64,000 bases of DNA, taken from Trochalopteron elliotii (lineage: Eukaryota; Chordata; Aves; Passeriformes; Leiothrichidae). The notes under the pieces are model-generated. The model made no database searches, was not told the origin of the DNA, and saw only the letters and a program-made list of their open reading frames with translations. Positions 25,228-37,385 of the stretch are shown here, in pieces. The DNA is taken from positions 4,497,752 to 4,561,751 of the forward strand of contig JANPWX010000028.1 in the NCBI GenBank assembly GCA_024734555.1, given 5' to 3'. Numbering within the stretch: position 1 is the first letter of the stretch; every line of letters starts with the position of its first letter. Position numbers and translations under genes: made by a program.

Positions 25228-27562
25228 GTAGCAATTATCTGCTACACAGCTTCTTAGTCTTATTTGCACAACCTTGGTGTGCCTTTACTGGGTGAAACAC
25301 ATTAGAAATGCTGTATTTGGCCCTATTAACCCCACTGCTCATGTGAAGTAATATACAGAAAGTCTGCCATAAAAATATACCTCTCAGACAGCCATGGCTC
25401 TCATCAAACTCGTTTCCTTTTATTGTGAGGCAAACCCACAGGCTCTCATGCCAGTTCAGGATGGTGCACACCCTATTGACAGGAGGCATGGTCCTCACTC
25501 ATCCTTCTGGCTGAACTGACCACCACTCCTACGGTTGGGAGCCCGTGCTTCCAGGGGGCCAAGCTGACCACATTCTGAGCAATGAAAGCCAGTATGCAGC
25601 TAAACACTGCTGAAAGGGTAAGATTGTTTAGTACCTCAAAAGCCAGAAGGACTTGCTGTAAAATGAATAGAAACTTTTTCTTGATCTTCTGTAGCTTTTG
25701 CATATCCAGCCCATCATGTTACACTCAGGCAAATACACTGGATTTCAGGGAGCTGCTTATGTCATACATACCATGCCTGAATTTCACTTATGTACTCTTC
25801 CACAAGTTACAGAGAGAGGATAAAGAGTGCCAAAATCAATTTTTTTTTTTGGCACAAGTAGACAAATATTAATGAAAAAATTAATTTTAATGTAGAAGGA
25901 GAGAGCCACTTCTGCTAAACAAGCATTAAAAATAAATAAATATCACCTTTTTTAAGTGGATTTTCTCTTAAAACTAAGCTGCATCTTTTTCTCAGCCTAC
26001 TAGTGCAGGAACCATTCTTGAAATGATATAGAATGGGTGCCAATTCTTACAGCAAACATGAACATTTTCTCTGTTTCAAAATTCATATGCAGTTTTGGCA
26101 AGGCAAATCATAATGTTCTTTTTAAGGATATTTGGAAAAAGATTAATCTACCATAGCCACTATGGAAAGAAAAAATATTAGGTGAAGATTTGGAAATCCA
26201 AATGTATAACATGGAGCACCTGCAAAACCTATCTCTCCATAAATTGAATTAACAGAAATTCTTCATCTCAGTGTCCCTTTTCTGTAGAAACCAGAAAACT
26301 GATAAAATAATTTTCCTTCCTAGATAGCCTTGGTAAGAGCACAATTATTACTAGCAATGGAATAAAGAACATAAAAATTACTGGGTGTCCATTTGGATGA
26401 CCGTATTTGCTTTCTATAAGGCCTAATACACTAATTTTCTGTCTGCAGGAAAAGATGTGATGACTAAGTTGCTGTAGAGTCTACCCTTTATTTTTAAGAG
26501 AATTTTAACTAGAAAGAGTTTTTTTAAAAAAACAAATTTACTAGCAGAGTTCATGGAAGAAGTTCCAAGGGTTTTTTCCTAGCAAAGCTCTCCTTCTTAA
26601 GCCATTGGTTGTTTTGGCCAAACTCATAAGAGAGCTGAGAGTATTTTAGAGAGTAACATAAGCTCCCTAGCGTGCACTAAGGAAGTATCAACTTGCTTGT
26701 AGCCCTTGAGACACCAAGCAGAATTCTACAGAATTCTGAAGAGGTTAGTAGAACCTCCCTCCCTCCCTGTAAAAATTGTTAACTGGGCCCAACAACACCA
26801 TTCTGGTGCTGAGCTGAGCTGATTTAGGGAGATTTCATCATTTCACAAGAAAGACGATATAATTGTAAAATTATTTGCAGTCTTGAGAGGAAATGTTTCT
26901 GAAAATAATCCGAGGGCAGGGTTGAACAATTTAAAACTGGATTTACCTGAATCAACACCTTTGTTTAGGGGTTTTGGTTTTTCCTTCATTATAGAATTAA
27001 TCTGTTATTATTCTCATTTTACCTTGCTGCCAGTTTTTGGTAAGACATTAGTGTAATATTTCAAAGAAATAAGAGCTGTGTAAAGAGCTTCTGCTTTCAG
27101 TGTTTCTGTACTGCTTCAGAGTAGTTTTTACTGACTCCAGTGAGCATTGAATTGGCTGTTAAGCCATTTAAAACCATTAAAAATAAATTTAACTGTACCA
27201 ATAAAAAGTTTCAGGTGCTCAGATCTAGAAGAGAACTATGTCTGTATCTGATTTTTGCACAATCCTCACCCTTTATGACTGATCTGTAATATTGATCATG
27301 CACTATGGGGGGCAAGAAGGTTTTACGACTGACACCAGTAAAGTTGAAAGCATTTGGAAAACACTCATTTTATATACATGTATATATTTCTGAACATTTA
27401 TAGTCTGCATTGCAGCATTTAACATGAAACGGTAGTAAGTGTTTACTAACGGTAGTAAGTGTCTTTACTCTACAACATAACAAAGCCTATACTTACAGTA
27501 ATTCAGAGCCCAGATGCAGAGAAAAATGTAGGTTCTGATGCTATCCCAGGCTTCAGCACTAT
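25228..27562. other. Non-coding DNA, no gene seen
   Basis: AT-rich sequence with open frames under 100 codons, none recognised. It contains a 20-bp tandem duplication at 27429-27468. Confidence 0.7.
27429..27468. repeat. 20-bp tandem duplication
   Basis: 'acggtagtaagtgt' occurs at 27429-27442 and 27449-27462, each followed by a similar 'ttacta' or 'ctttac', giving two head-to-tail units of 20 bp. Confidence 0.8.
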
Positions 27563-27627
27563 TGTCCTGGTTTCAGCTAGGGTGAGTTAATTTCTTCTCA
27601 GTGGCTGTTACACTGCTGTCTTTTCAG
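27563..27627 (+). mobile_element. Short LTR 5' fragment of an avian retrovirus
   Basis: The block starts 'tgtcctggtttcagctaggg', then 'tgagttaatttcttctcagt' and 'ggctgttacactgctgtctt'. This is the opening wording of a common avian LTR family, recalled from memory and probably ERVL-like. After about 65 bp the similarity fades. No 3' LTR end or target duplication was found, so the copy is a truncated relic. Confidence 0.5.
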
Positions 27628-30600
27628 AAAAAGAGTCAGCATATGCAAGGCAAAATGTCCTCACATATTTTGCTGAAGCCGACTCCCTAGAATTGGGATT
27701 TTCCATAGTTCTGCAAGCTCACATTTACTTAGATGAATTTCTTATTTTTCATGGAGCTTTATATCTGTGGTTTTTTTCATTTCTAAAATAATACAGGAGG
27801 AAATTCTGATGCAAAATTTGAACAGGATAAATATAAAATTTATCGGGTGAAAATATTAGGAAAATTATGAAATATCTCAAAGACAATTAACTAGAATAAT
27901 GTTCAGTCCATTATACAACTTTATTAGTAATATTTATATATTGTAAGTGCTAATAACTGGTGCTGAACTTGGCCTTTTCAAAAACAAGCATAATGATCAG
28001 GTTCTTCCCTGAATATTGGCAAGGGAAAAAGCAATGTGAGAGAGAAGATTCAGCACCAGCTTGGTTCACTTTTGATTGTAATGGTTGTTAAAAAAATGTT
28101 CTACTGGGAATATAACACAGGCATTTCTTTTTTGCTGCAGGCTGGAGGAATGCAGTGTGTTCCTTTTTTGCCTTGCCCAAAACACCTTCTGCAATAATAG
28201 TGAAGGATAACTGGCATAAAGATGACTTTCCTCTAGCTTGGGATTCCTTTACACTTGGAAACACCTCAGTCTCTTCCCTCCTTTACAGCTGGCTGAAGAG
28301 TTTTTAACAATATTGAAATAAAGGGACAAGAGTAGTGCAGCTGACCTGGAAAATCAACACCTCATCTTTCTTGCTTAATGATGCAAATATGAACTGGCTT
28401 CGCATCACTAAGAATTTACAGACAGAGAAACCCAAGTGCCTTTTTATGTCTCTCATCTCAGTTAAAGACATGAAACTTGGTTAAAGAAAATTAATTTGCT
28501 CAGATTACAACAATCCTAAATATAACCATTATTATTAAAAGTGGAAGAAACTTAATCATAAATTTATTTCAAATGAATCAGTGAATTTCTGCTATAGCAT
28601 CATAGAGACAGGTACTAAACCAAAGCCCTAGAGCATTTCATACAGCATTTTCCCAATTACAGATAATTATCATATTCAATCATTGCTGATAAGCTTTGGC
28701 AATAACATTATGACTGGTGGAAAGGAAAATAGAGGAGATGACACATCAGGCATAGACAAAAATTTAAAAATAATATTAGGAAACATTCAGAAACAATTTG
28801 GAAAAAAAAAGGAAGGGAGACATAAATAGCAAGTCATTCTCAGAAAAGGCCAGTAAAGAATCAAAGAAAAAAAAGAAATATTTCGGAGATACAGGAAGTT
28901 ATGAGGAAATAAATTGTGATCATATGAAAAATTGTAATAACAGACAAAGGTGGATTTGTGAAACAAACTTTTTAAAGACTAAGAACATTTGAAGGAATTA
29001 AAAAAAATAATTGGCAAAGCTAACCCAAAATTAAGAGGTGCTTATCGGTGCTAAGAGTTAGATTGCCCGAGTTCCTAGAAAAATGGCAGTGAATAGGACA
29101 CCACATGTGTCCCAGGCTGCAGGAGGCTGAGAAAAGGAAGTTGGGCAGGTCTGTGCTTATCCGCAGTCCTTGCCATCTGAGAGAGGAGATATGGTGTGCT
29201 CTGGTACCACACAGGTATGGGAAAACAGAAAATTTCTATTGGAAAGCACTGGATATTGAGCACATGGGTTCATTTCTACCACAGCTTCTGTCATCATGGA
29301 GCACATAATACATGTTTATGCAATAAAATATGTTTACAGTAGGACTAGCACTAGGACTACTGAAGAAGAAGAAAAAAAAAAGATGAAAACATGAACACTA
29401 GGGATAACAAAAAAAGAAAGAGAATGACTTGCAAAACAGTGTTTTTGTAATTCCTTAGGATCCTTTTGATTGCTTCACTGACACATTATTTGGTCCTTCT
29501 TCCTACTTGCCTAAACCATCAGATTGATACCAGCATTCAGTCAAAAAAACCTGCTAGTTATCTTTAGAAGAAAGTAGATTTCAGGACCCTCAGCACTCTT
29601 TCTGCTACCTGTTTCATGGCTCATCTGCTGAGGTTTCAGCCATCCAGTGTGGCCATCACCAGTGTGTCAATTCCCTCCTTCTTATGCTACAAGCCCGTGT
29701 GTCTCCAGTCTGATGCATTAGGACTTGGAATTGCACTTCTAAACTCATTACCTCAGACCATTTGCCTGAGAAAAAGGCTGTTTTTACTAGAGAATAACAG
29801 AAAGATTAGCAAGAAATTCTTCTACCTAGACCATGCTGTTTACATTTCAGCTCTGTTTTATTAATTGCCCGGAGTCTGGCATCATTTTCCTTGCTCCAAA
29901 TTGCTTTCTACTGACTTCTGCAAACTTTAGAAACAATTTCATCACAACACAAGAAAAGAAAATCTTGTGCACTTGATTGCTGTCACATTTGTGGATGCTC
30001 AACTATATAAAGCACCCTGGCTACTAACCTCCGGTATAAACTTGCTTGTCTTTGTTTTTTTCACAGGATTTTTACTAAGTAATTTCACTCAGAAAACAAG
30101 TGTCTATTTAAACAAATGCTGCAGCTGTGAGATGTTTCAGACTTGTGGAAAATCCTCCAGCTAACATGTTCCTGGATTCGTTTTCACATCAGTGGTGTCA
30201 CAGCAGACTGTTTTCCATGCTCGTAACTGTTCCCCCACAGCCAAAACACAATATTGTTTGTTCTAGGCTTTTATCACTGACCTTCATCCCCATGCACTAT
30301 GTGATGGGATGCGTATGTTTATCAATGTTCAGCTGCATGTATGGAAATGCATTTCCCAAACACCTTCCAAAGACCTTTCCTGCAAATGCCATATAGCTGT
30401 TCCACCAATTTTTTTTGGCCACGCTCTTATGTTACCGAATTCACACAGATTTTTAATTGCCCAAAAGGATCTACATATATACAGGTCAACAGATTAAAAG
30501 TCCTGGAACAAACTGCTACAGATTCTAGGTTTTGCAGCTCGTTATCTGACCTTCTGACCTCTTATTTACTGTGATGATCCTGAATGATTATGGGCTATTC

Positions 30601-30813
30601 TGTTTTTCTTTTACAATTATGTTAAAAAGAGGAAAAAAAAACAAGTTAGACGAATATTTGGTGCTTGTATGCCACTCTTCTTACTCTTCCAGAAATCACT
30701 GTAGAGTGGCAGAGCCACAGATAATTGCTATCAATTGCACAGATAAGCATGGAGAAGCTTCTTTGTCAGCACAAACGGCATTTGGTCTTTTGTGAATCCT
30801 AGAGAGACTTTGG
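27628..30813. other. Non-coding DNA, no gene seen
   Basis: No gene is supportable. Several overlapping frames of 60 to 90 codons at about 29600-30800 are unrecognised and share no coding signal. Sequence at about 28700-29060 is rich in A and may be a decayed retroelement, but no family hallmark could be assigned. Confidence 0.65.
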
Positions 30814-30957
30814 TGTTACCGTGCCTGTTTTTCAAGCCAGCTAGCTCTACACTGGTAACACTCCAGTCCAGTGGGATCTTTTTCGCTCAAGCTGCTTCTG
30901 CGTGGCGATGGCTGGAGGATGAAAAGGGGGGACTCCAGAGACGCTGGGTCACACGAG

Positions 30958-30963
30958 TTTATT
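30958..30963 (-). terminator. Polyadenylation signal of the reverse LTR
   Basis: TTTATT on the + strand reads AATAAA on the minus strand, in the context 'ccaataaactcgtgtgaccc', a wording common in avian ERVK-type LTRs. Confidence 0.55.
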
Positions 30964-31035
30964 GGAACCCCGGCGTGGGGTCCTCACCTTGAGTGTCAGC
31001 ATGCCTGAAGACCCTGGCTGACTCTCAGGTGAGAA

Positions 31036-31041
31036 CTTATA
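31036..31041 (-). promoter_or_regulatory. TATA-like box of the reverse LTR
   Basis: CTTATA on the + strand reads TATAAG on the minus strand. It sits about 75 bp upstream of the polyadenylation signal, the spacing of a short R region. Confidence 0.45.
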
Positions 31042-31438
31042 ACTGGAGGGGTCACATAGAGAGGGGACCAGTAAGATTTTACAGGGGGGTGGCTCGTATC
31101 ATAAACAAACATATAAAACAGCCATACAATGAACATTAGACGGTGACAATCAGAATTCTGTCCAATCACTCGACGCCTCTCTCAGAATCTTCCAGAAGTG
31201 GGGAGCGACCCCAACAATGATAGACAGCAACAGGAGGCTGTCTGTGAAGTGATGGACAGGTAACTGTCTCTGAGGGGGAAAACTTAGGGAGAATACAGAA
31301 CCAATCACAGAACTGTCATTGGGGAAAAAACAGGGATAAACCAAAAGTGGGTAACAAAAGGGGTACAGAGAACAAACCATTTTACAAAAGAACATTAACT
31401 TATGAATTAGACTTAAAATTAAAAAATGCACTCCCACA

Positions 31439-32220
31439 CTTTGACGGAGTAAGTTTGTAGAAACCTGGGGCTAAACATTAAAATATTCCTATTTAAAAAA
31501 GCTTCATAGCAACACAAAAGCAGTTATCATTTTTAAGGCCATTCCTAGTAGGAGCACATTTTATATTTCCTACATTGGACTTTTTACCTTTAGTGAAGTA
31601 AATTCCTAATTAAGATGACTACATGAAAAGTGAGACTCCCTCCAAATAGTTGCTATGTGGACTAAACTAAAATCTTTAGCTCAGTCTTTAGGAATTCTTA
31701 GCAACACAGAAGCTTGCCACCACTTATTTTCTAAACTTTCTTTTGTAAATAGTAGATGTGCCCTCAGAAGGAAAATATTTGTATGCTGTACACCATAAGC
31801 CTAGCATCTGCTAGCTGTTTTCTTGTTTGGCTCGTTCTTCTAGTTTTCCTTTGTTTGCAAAATACATGAATCCTGAAATCAATTTTTTTTAGTATTTCAG
31901 GCAGTTATTATGGATGTGACAGAATTTTGGATCTCTAGTTTCTTAAGGTGCCATAGGGAGCTCTAAACAAATTCTAATTAGAGAATATTCGTACTTTTTC
32001 TTACAAACATATTCAAACATAACATAATCAGAGAGATTTTCAAGATGTTCTTGTCTGTTGAGCACAAGAGAGGAAAAGGTGAAGTTTGCCTGTTGTTATG
32101 AAACTAGCAGAGGACCTACCAGCTAAAATTATGCTAGAGTGTAACTGTTTCCTCTTGCAAATATGGTAAGAGTAGATAAGGAAAGGAAAAACAAGACTTC
32201 AACCTGCCAACCATCCTGCA
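31439..32220. other. Non-coding DNA, no gene seen
   Basis: AT-rich sequence between the reverse LTR and the next CR1. I see nothing in it. Confidence 0.7.
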
Positions 32221-32618
32221 GTTAGACAGGCTGAGAGAGCTGGAGTTGCTCAGCATGGACAAGAGAAGTTTTCAGCCAGACCTCATTTTGGCCTTCCAGT
32301 ACCTGAGGGAGTTTATAACAAGGAGGAGGAGAGATTTTTTAATATGGGCATATAGTGACAGGACAAGGGGCAGTGGTCTTAAACTGCAAGAGAACAGGTT
32401 TATTTTAGATGCCAGGAAAAAATTTTTAGTCAGAGGGTAATGAGGCTCATGCTGCTCAGAGAGGTTCTGGATGTCCCATCCCTGTGAGTGTTGAAAGCCT
32501 GGTTGGATGGGGCTCTGAGCAACCTGGTCTAGTGGATGACATCCCTGCCCATGGCAGGGGAATTGGACCTAGAAGATCTTTATGCTCCCTTCCAACCCAA
32601 ACTATTCCTTGATTCTAA
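32221..32618 (+). mobile_element. CR1 LINE, 3' end copy
   Basis: CR1 hallmarks in order: 'gacaggctgagagagctgga', 'gttgctcagcatggacaaga', 'agtgacaggacaaggggcag', 'gatgccaggaaaaaattttt', 'catccctgcccatggcaggg', 'cttccaacccaaactattcc' and the tail 'ttgattcta'. It covers only the end of ORF2 and the 3' UTR. A second CR1 relic starts just downstream. Confidence 0.88.
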
Positions 32619-32639
32619 ACTAGGTGCACCAAGGATGGT

Positions 32640-33330
32640 GCCCGAAAGAAAGTGGGTGAAGGGAACATAGAGAACACTCAAAGGGCAGGGCTATCTCTCT
32701 CACTCCGCTTCAGGTGGTGATATAGCTAGAGCCTATCTCAAGTGGTCATACTCAAATACATGCATATGAAAAATAAGTGGGAGGAATTTAGAGTCCATGC
32801 ACTGTCAGATGTCTGTGACACCACTGGAAATGATGAGATGTGGTAGCACTGCAGAGTCTGTGGGAATACAGTGTCAGTCACAAGGTAACAGTTAGGGAAC
32901 ACTTAAGCCATTTGGACATGAAAAAATCTACAGGATTAGAGAAGATGTATCCCTGTGGGTTCCTGCATATATCATCAGAAAGCCACTGTAAGTAATTTTT
33001 GAACTGTGACAACAATCACAGAAGTTTCCTATCAACCATAAAGAAGGCAACAAGGGTGAAAATCAAGATACCCAGCCTAACCCCAGGAAGACTGCAGATA
33101 AAGTCCTCTGGAAAGACATTTTCAAAAACATATTTTCCAAACAGTGATTTGGAAGATGAATATGAATTTACCTAGGATAAATCAAGCCTGACTAACTAGT
33201 TATTTATGACAAGATGATTCATGTTTAATAGACAGTTTCAGTCTTTTAACTTGCACAGAGGCAAGGGAGTAAGAATCTTTCAGTCATAAACTTAATATCC
33301 CATATTCTGCAAGACAGATGTTTATAAGAG
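32640..33330 (+). mobile_element. Ancient CR1 LINE, endonuclease and RT pieces
   Basis: This is a decayed internal part of CR1 ORF2. At 32766-32843 the frame reads MKNKWEEFRVHALS...GNDEMW and ends at a stop; this matches the endonuclease stretch of CR1 around the conserved E-T-W motif, here worn to D-E-M-W. From about 32906 another frame reads SHLDMKKSTG...MYP, the start of the reverse-transcriptase domain, and at 33179-33196 the same frame reads KSSLTN, the start of the S-C-L-T-N-L motif. The gap between endonuclease and RT is far shorter than in a full element, so an internal deletion has occurred. Limits are uncertain by tens of bases. Confidence 0.6.
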
Positions 33331-36300
33331 GGGTTTCTGTAATGATGAAAACCTACCGAATTGAATCCCAAATCAAAATACTAAAATAAACATCCCAAAA
33401 CTGTGATGCAACAGAACATACATCTTGCTCTGGAACTTTGTTTGAATCCTCTCTAAATTTGTCTGCCAGTCAGCTGCCTGTTCAGATGTAAAAGTCAGAA
33501 ATACTGATGTCCATAGTTTAAATATCAGTTCTCTCTTGTATTCTGGCTCATACGAGTATTTCTGAATTTACATGTTTCTTCATTTCTTGAGAACTGCAGG
33601 ACCTCAGATACCCATCAAATACCTGTGAAAGCTCTCAAAGCCAAACTTTAACCTGTCTTGAGTGTGACAACCACACACTGAGTTTTACAGAAAAAATATG
33701 CAAATTTTGTTCAAGAACTTCAAAGTGTTTGAAAAATCTATAAATGCAGGGGAAGGAGTCACAGTTCAAAATCACAAACAGTTCACTCTTAGACTATTAA
33801 ATAATCCAGAAACAGCCCTTAAGTATCTGTAACTACCTTACTATCAATGATGCCTGAATATATAATAATACTGGTTTAAGGACCCCTAGGTTATATCTTC
33901 CTGAATTAGCCCACAACCACAAAGTCTTATTCATTTAACTATTTTTTTCTGGATTTCTGTCAGAACACTGCTCTCTTAGGATATTATAGAAACTTTTTAT
34001 TTAACTTTCTACAGTTTTTCAACAGGAGTTAAACATATTAATTCACACATTATCAAACATAGCTGTATTACTGCCAAAACCAGAACCACAGAGAAAAGCC
34101 ATCTTCAAGACTCATTCATACATAATGGAAGACTTTGAAAATGTTTCTTCTCAGAAATTACCCAATCTCTTATTTGGTCTAATTTTCACTGGCTACATTT
34201 TCATGAAGGAAGACACAGACAATTCTTGGTGGTGTCTTCTTTTTGGTTTTTTTTCATCCTTTCATCTTCATTTTTAAACTTACCAAGCTTATTGCTTTCA
34301 GACTGAAACAATCTGTGTTGAAACCATTGAACTATTGGAAAGCAAACATATTAACTACACAGCATACAAAATAGTGAGTGAATGTCCTGTCTTTGGACAC
34401 TTTCACCACTTTCTCTTCAGCTGAGCTTTGTGAAATATAAAATGTACTTCAGAACTTGTTTGCTGGGCCCAGTGTTCTCTGGGTTGAAAATCATCCCCCG
34501 TTGCTGCCAAATAGGGACATTTCAAGTGTTACTCGCAGTATAAAAGAAATGGTTTTAACATATGCAAACTATAAAGTTGATTTGCAGTTAAAAAGTTAAT
34601 ATACTGTACTTGGCAATACATCCTGGCTGCTTGTAATGTAGCCATAAATTTAGAGGGTTTTTATGATGTAATCCTACCTACCTATTGACAGTTTATCTTG
34701 TTAAAAGTATTATTGAAAAGAAGGAACCTGACATTGCTGTTAATACAGTTTTTTTCCTCTTTTTGATGTGTCATTGGCTCTAGAATCCTTTGCTGATGAC
34801 CTTAACCAGTGAGTGTCTCACCCTTGATTCATTAATATATTCAATGCTGACTGGCAGATTAAAACCAATCATGATTATGAACCACAGGCCCGCTGTACTA
34901 GTCCATGACACCAAAATTCCACCGGACTCAACTTTTTTCTAGAGGTGATTTTTTGAAATCATCAAAACAAAAGGCAAGAATCCAGAACAGGTGTTTGAAC
35001 ACATATGGGACTTTGGTTTGAAGGTAAGCCTGATATGGAACTCAGAATAGAGGGAGAATACTTTGTAATACTACACACAGGGAAGACATTGTTGGTCCCC
35101 AGAAGAGAATGCTTTAACTTTGAGCCTCCTTCAACAGGAAAGTAATGAGGCTTCAGCTGGGACCAGATCAGAATAACAGAAATTGAAAAGATTTTTTTTA
35201 AAAAAACCAAACTATTTATTACTAGGGGAAGTTTCCACAAGAAGTGAACATAATGAAACTAGATCCAAGTCATTTTTTCTTTTCCTTGTTGAGGCCAAGC
35301 ACTTGTTACAGTTATTTTCTGTGAAGCCAACAAGGTAAATTTACTTTATGAGAAAAAAATGTAATTTAAATACATTTTTTTTTGTTCTACAAGGCCTTTC
35401 ATGTGCTGAAAATAAAACCATTACAGTCTGACTGGTATGATCCAGCGGGAAGTTGTTGATAGTGAACCAAGTAGTAAAGTACTCTCAAAGGTTAGGTCCT
35501 GTGTGAGGAACACCATGCCAGAAGGTCTTAGATTGGTTTTTTTTGTACTTAGATAGAAGCAGAGGAGCTCTCTCAGTTAATATCTTCCCCAGCCATTGGC
35601 ACAAAGCAGGTGTGTTCATTACCAGTCCTGCAAACCTTGTCTCCACCCTCCTGCTCAGCTCTAAATTGACCACACTTGCTAGTATTTACTTCATGCATTT
35701 TAGGAGCTACTCTTTAAACAGCTTGGACATGTCTTTGGGGTGGGAAATTTTTTTTCAAATACCAAACAAAAGCCAAGAGACCTCTTTTTTTTTTTTCTGA
35801 AATCTTCTCTGAGAAGAATACTATTTTTCCTGAGGGCCTGTTCATGGATTTAGTAAGCAGAGAAGACAAGCCAAAGCAACCAACAAGGTGATGAAGGATT
35901 TGTCTGAATCACGGTGAAATGACTCTAAGTGTTTGCTTCTCTCATCCTATTCCCCATCATTGTACAAGTTATTAACAACAGTAAACATAAAAAGGGGAGA
36001 CAATATATCCTGGTTTTGTCTATAAGAAGCAAAGAAAAAGAAGCAGCAGCAGAAGAATAGTGGGAACAGCAAGAAATACTTAGGAACAGTAATGAATTAT
36101 TTTGCTACTTCAAAGAAAAGCATACCATACATTTTATTGGGGTAATCCCCCACTTCTAATGTGATGCTTTCTTCTGTACCTGTACATGTGGTTGTTTTTC
36201 ACTGGCTATTATAGAGAATGTAAACCTACTGATGCTTTTTGGTGGGCTGTCTTTTTACAAACCACATGAATAGCTCCTGCAAATTTTGATTCCCTATACT

Positions 36301-37215
36301 GCAGTCCTTAACGTGATTCACCCAATTTAATAGTCTAATTTCTGTGGGGTTTAAATTCATGCATGATCTCAACAGACTCAAACTGTATCTCCCAATGAAT
36401 GTCTGTTTCATGACATGTCATTTTTTGAACCAAACAAAAGAACACATTCTTTTATGTATCTTATATTGTATCCTTTTATAAATGAAGGGGATTTTTATGT
36501 GACTCATTATATTGTATGAAGCCACTACAACAGGTAAAGGACCTTAGAAAACTCCTCCTCCTTTTTTCTTCTTTCCAGGTTTGATTCCCTGGTGCAGATT
36601 TCACAAATAGAAATGCTTTTACACTGTGCCACTGAGACAGATGTGCTCATGGAGAAGTATGGTATAAAGATCTGTCAGAAGAGGGTATGATATATGTCTC
36701 TAAGCATAAATTATTTCATACAAATCATGTACAAAGAATAAAACAGCATTTTAAACATAAAAACATGAGACTAGAAAAATCTCTCTATTTTTCATATTTC
36801 TGGATACTTACCCTATTGCTTTTTTAAAGCAATAAAGATTATGTGCTATATTTGAGCTTCCTTGTCTATATAAGAGTAAAAATGACAATTCAGTGAATGT
36901 ATTTTGCAGATGGAAAGACAAAACTGGAGAGAGAAGATACATTTCTTCCCTTCAGGGACAAGTTATTGAGGCAGCCTTGATTGAGCACTGGCAGTCTAAT
37001 AAGAAACTGAAGAGCAGTACTTTCCCCCTTGAGCTGCAGGCTGTATTTCATGCACTCTCCTGGGCGAAAGAGAGCTTCAGTTACAGTAGGGGAAGAGTTA
37101 TGAAGGCTGACAAAGTAATGGAAGGCAAAAAGTTCCAAGCTACTTTTTAGCTTCTAGAGTATACAATTCTTTCCATTCAGTAAATTATAATGCAGAGGCA
37201 TTTAGAATAATCATG
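33331..37215. other. Non-coding DNA, possible conserved element
   Basis: No gene is supportable. About 34480-34890 has even composition, few homopolymers and several homeodomain-type ATTA cores, and looks like the kind of sequence found in conserved non-coding elements; this cannot be shown without alignment. Open frames of up to 92 codons are unrecognised. Confidence 0.6.
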
Positions 37216-37385
37216 GGGAAGGGAAGGGAAGGGAAGGGAAGGGAAGGGAAGGGAAGGGAAGGGAAGGGAAGGGAAGGGAAGGGAAGGGAAGGGAAGGGAA
37301 GGGAAGGGAAGGGAAGGGAAGGGAAGGGAAGGGAAGGGAAGGGAAGGAAGGAAGGAAGGAAGGAAGGAAGGAAGGAAGGAAGGAA
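37216..37385. repeat. (GGGAA)26 then (GGAA)11 microsatellite
   Basis: About 26 near-perfect copies of GGGAA (37216-37345) pass into about 11 copies of GGAA (37342-37385). The + strand is pure purine over 170 bp. Open frames across it (about 80 to 110 codons on both strands, repetitive GKGRE or PSLPF) are products of the repeat and not genes. Confidence 0.97.

Larger units (their letters stand above)
30814..31438 (-). mobile_element. Solo LTR, reverse orientation (ERVK-like)
   Basis: Read on the minus strand the block starts TGTGGGAGTGCATTTTTTAA and ends CACGGTAACA, so it has TG...CA ends. Its flanks are CTTTGG (30808-30813) and CTTTGA (31439-31444), a 6-bp duplication with one mismatch, which fits an ERVK-type element. 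On the minus strand a TATAAG box (31036-31041) lies about 75 bp before an AATAAA signal (30958-30963), followed by a U5 of roughly 145 bp. CpG is enriched over the surroundings. No internal viral genes adjoin. The 95-codon minus frame at 31150-31437 lies in U3 and is not considered a gene. Confidence 0.75.

Noticed and set aside
24807..25234. Open frames of 95 to 129 codons on both strands
   Set aside because: They are translations of the GACAAGAAAA/GAAA microsatellite and run through 63 N.
31150..31437. 95-codon minus-strand frame
   Set aside because: It coincides with U3 of the reverse LTR and is not recognised as a protein.
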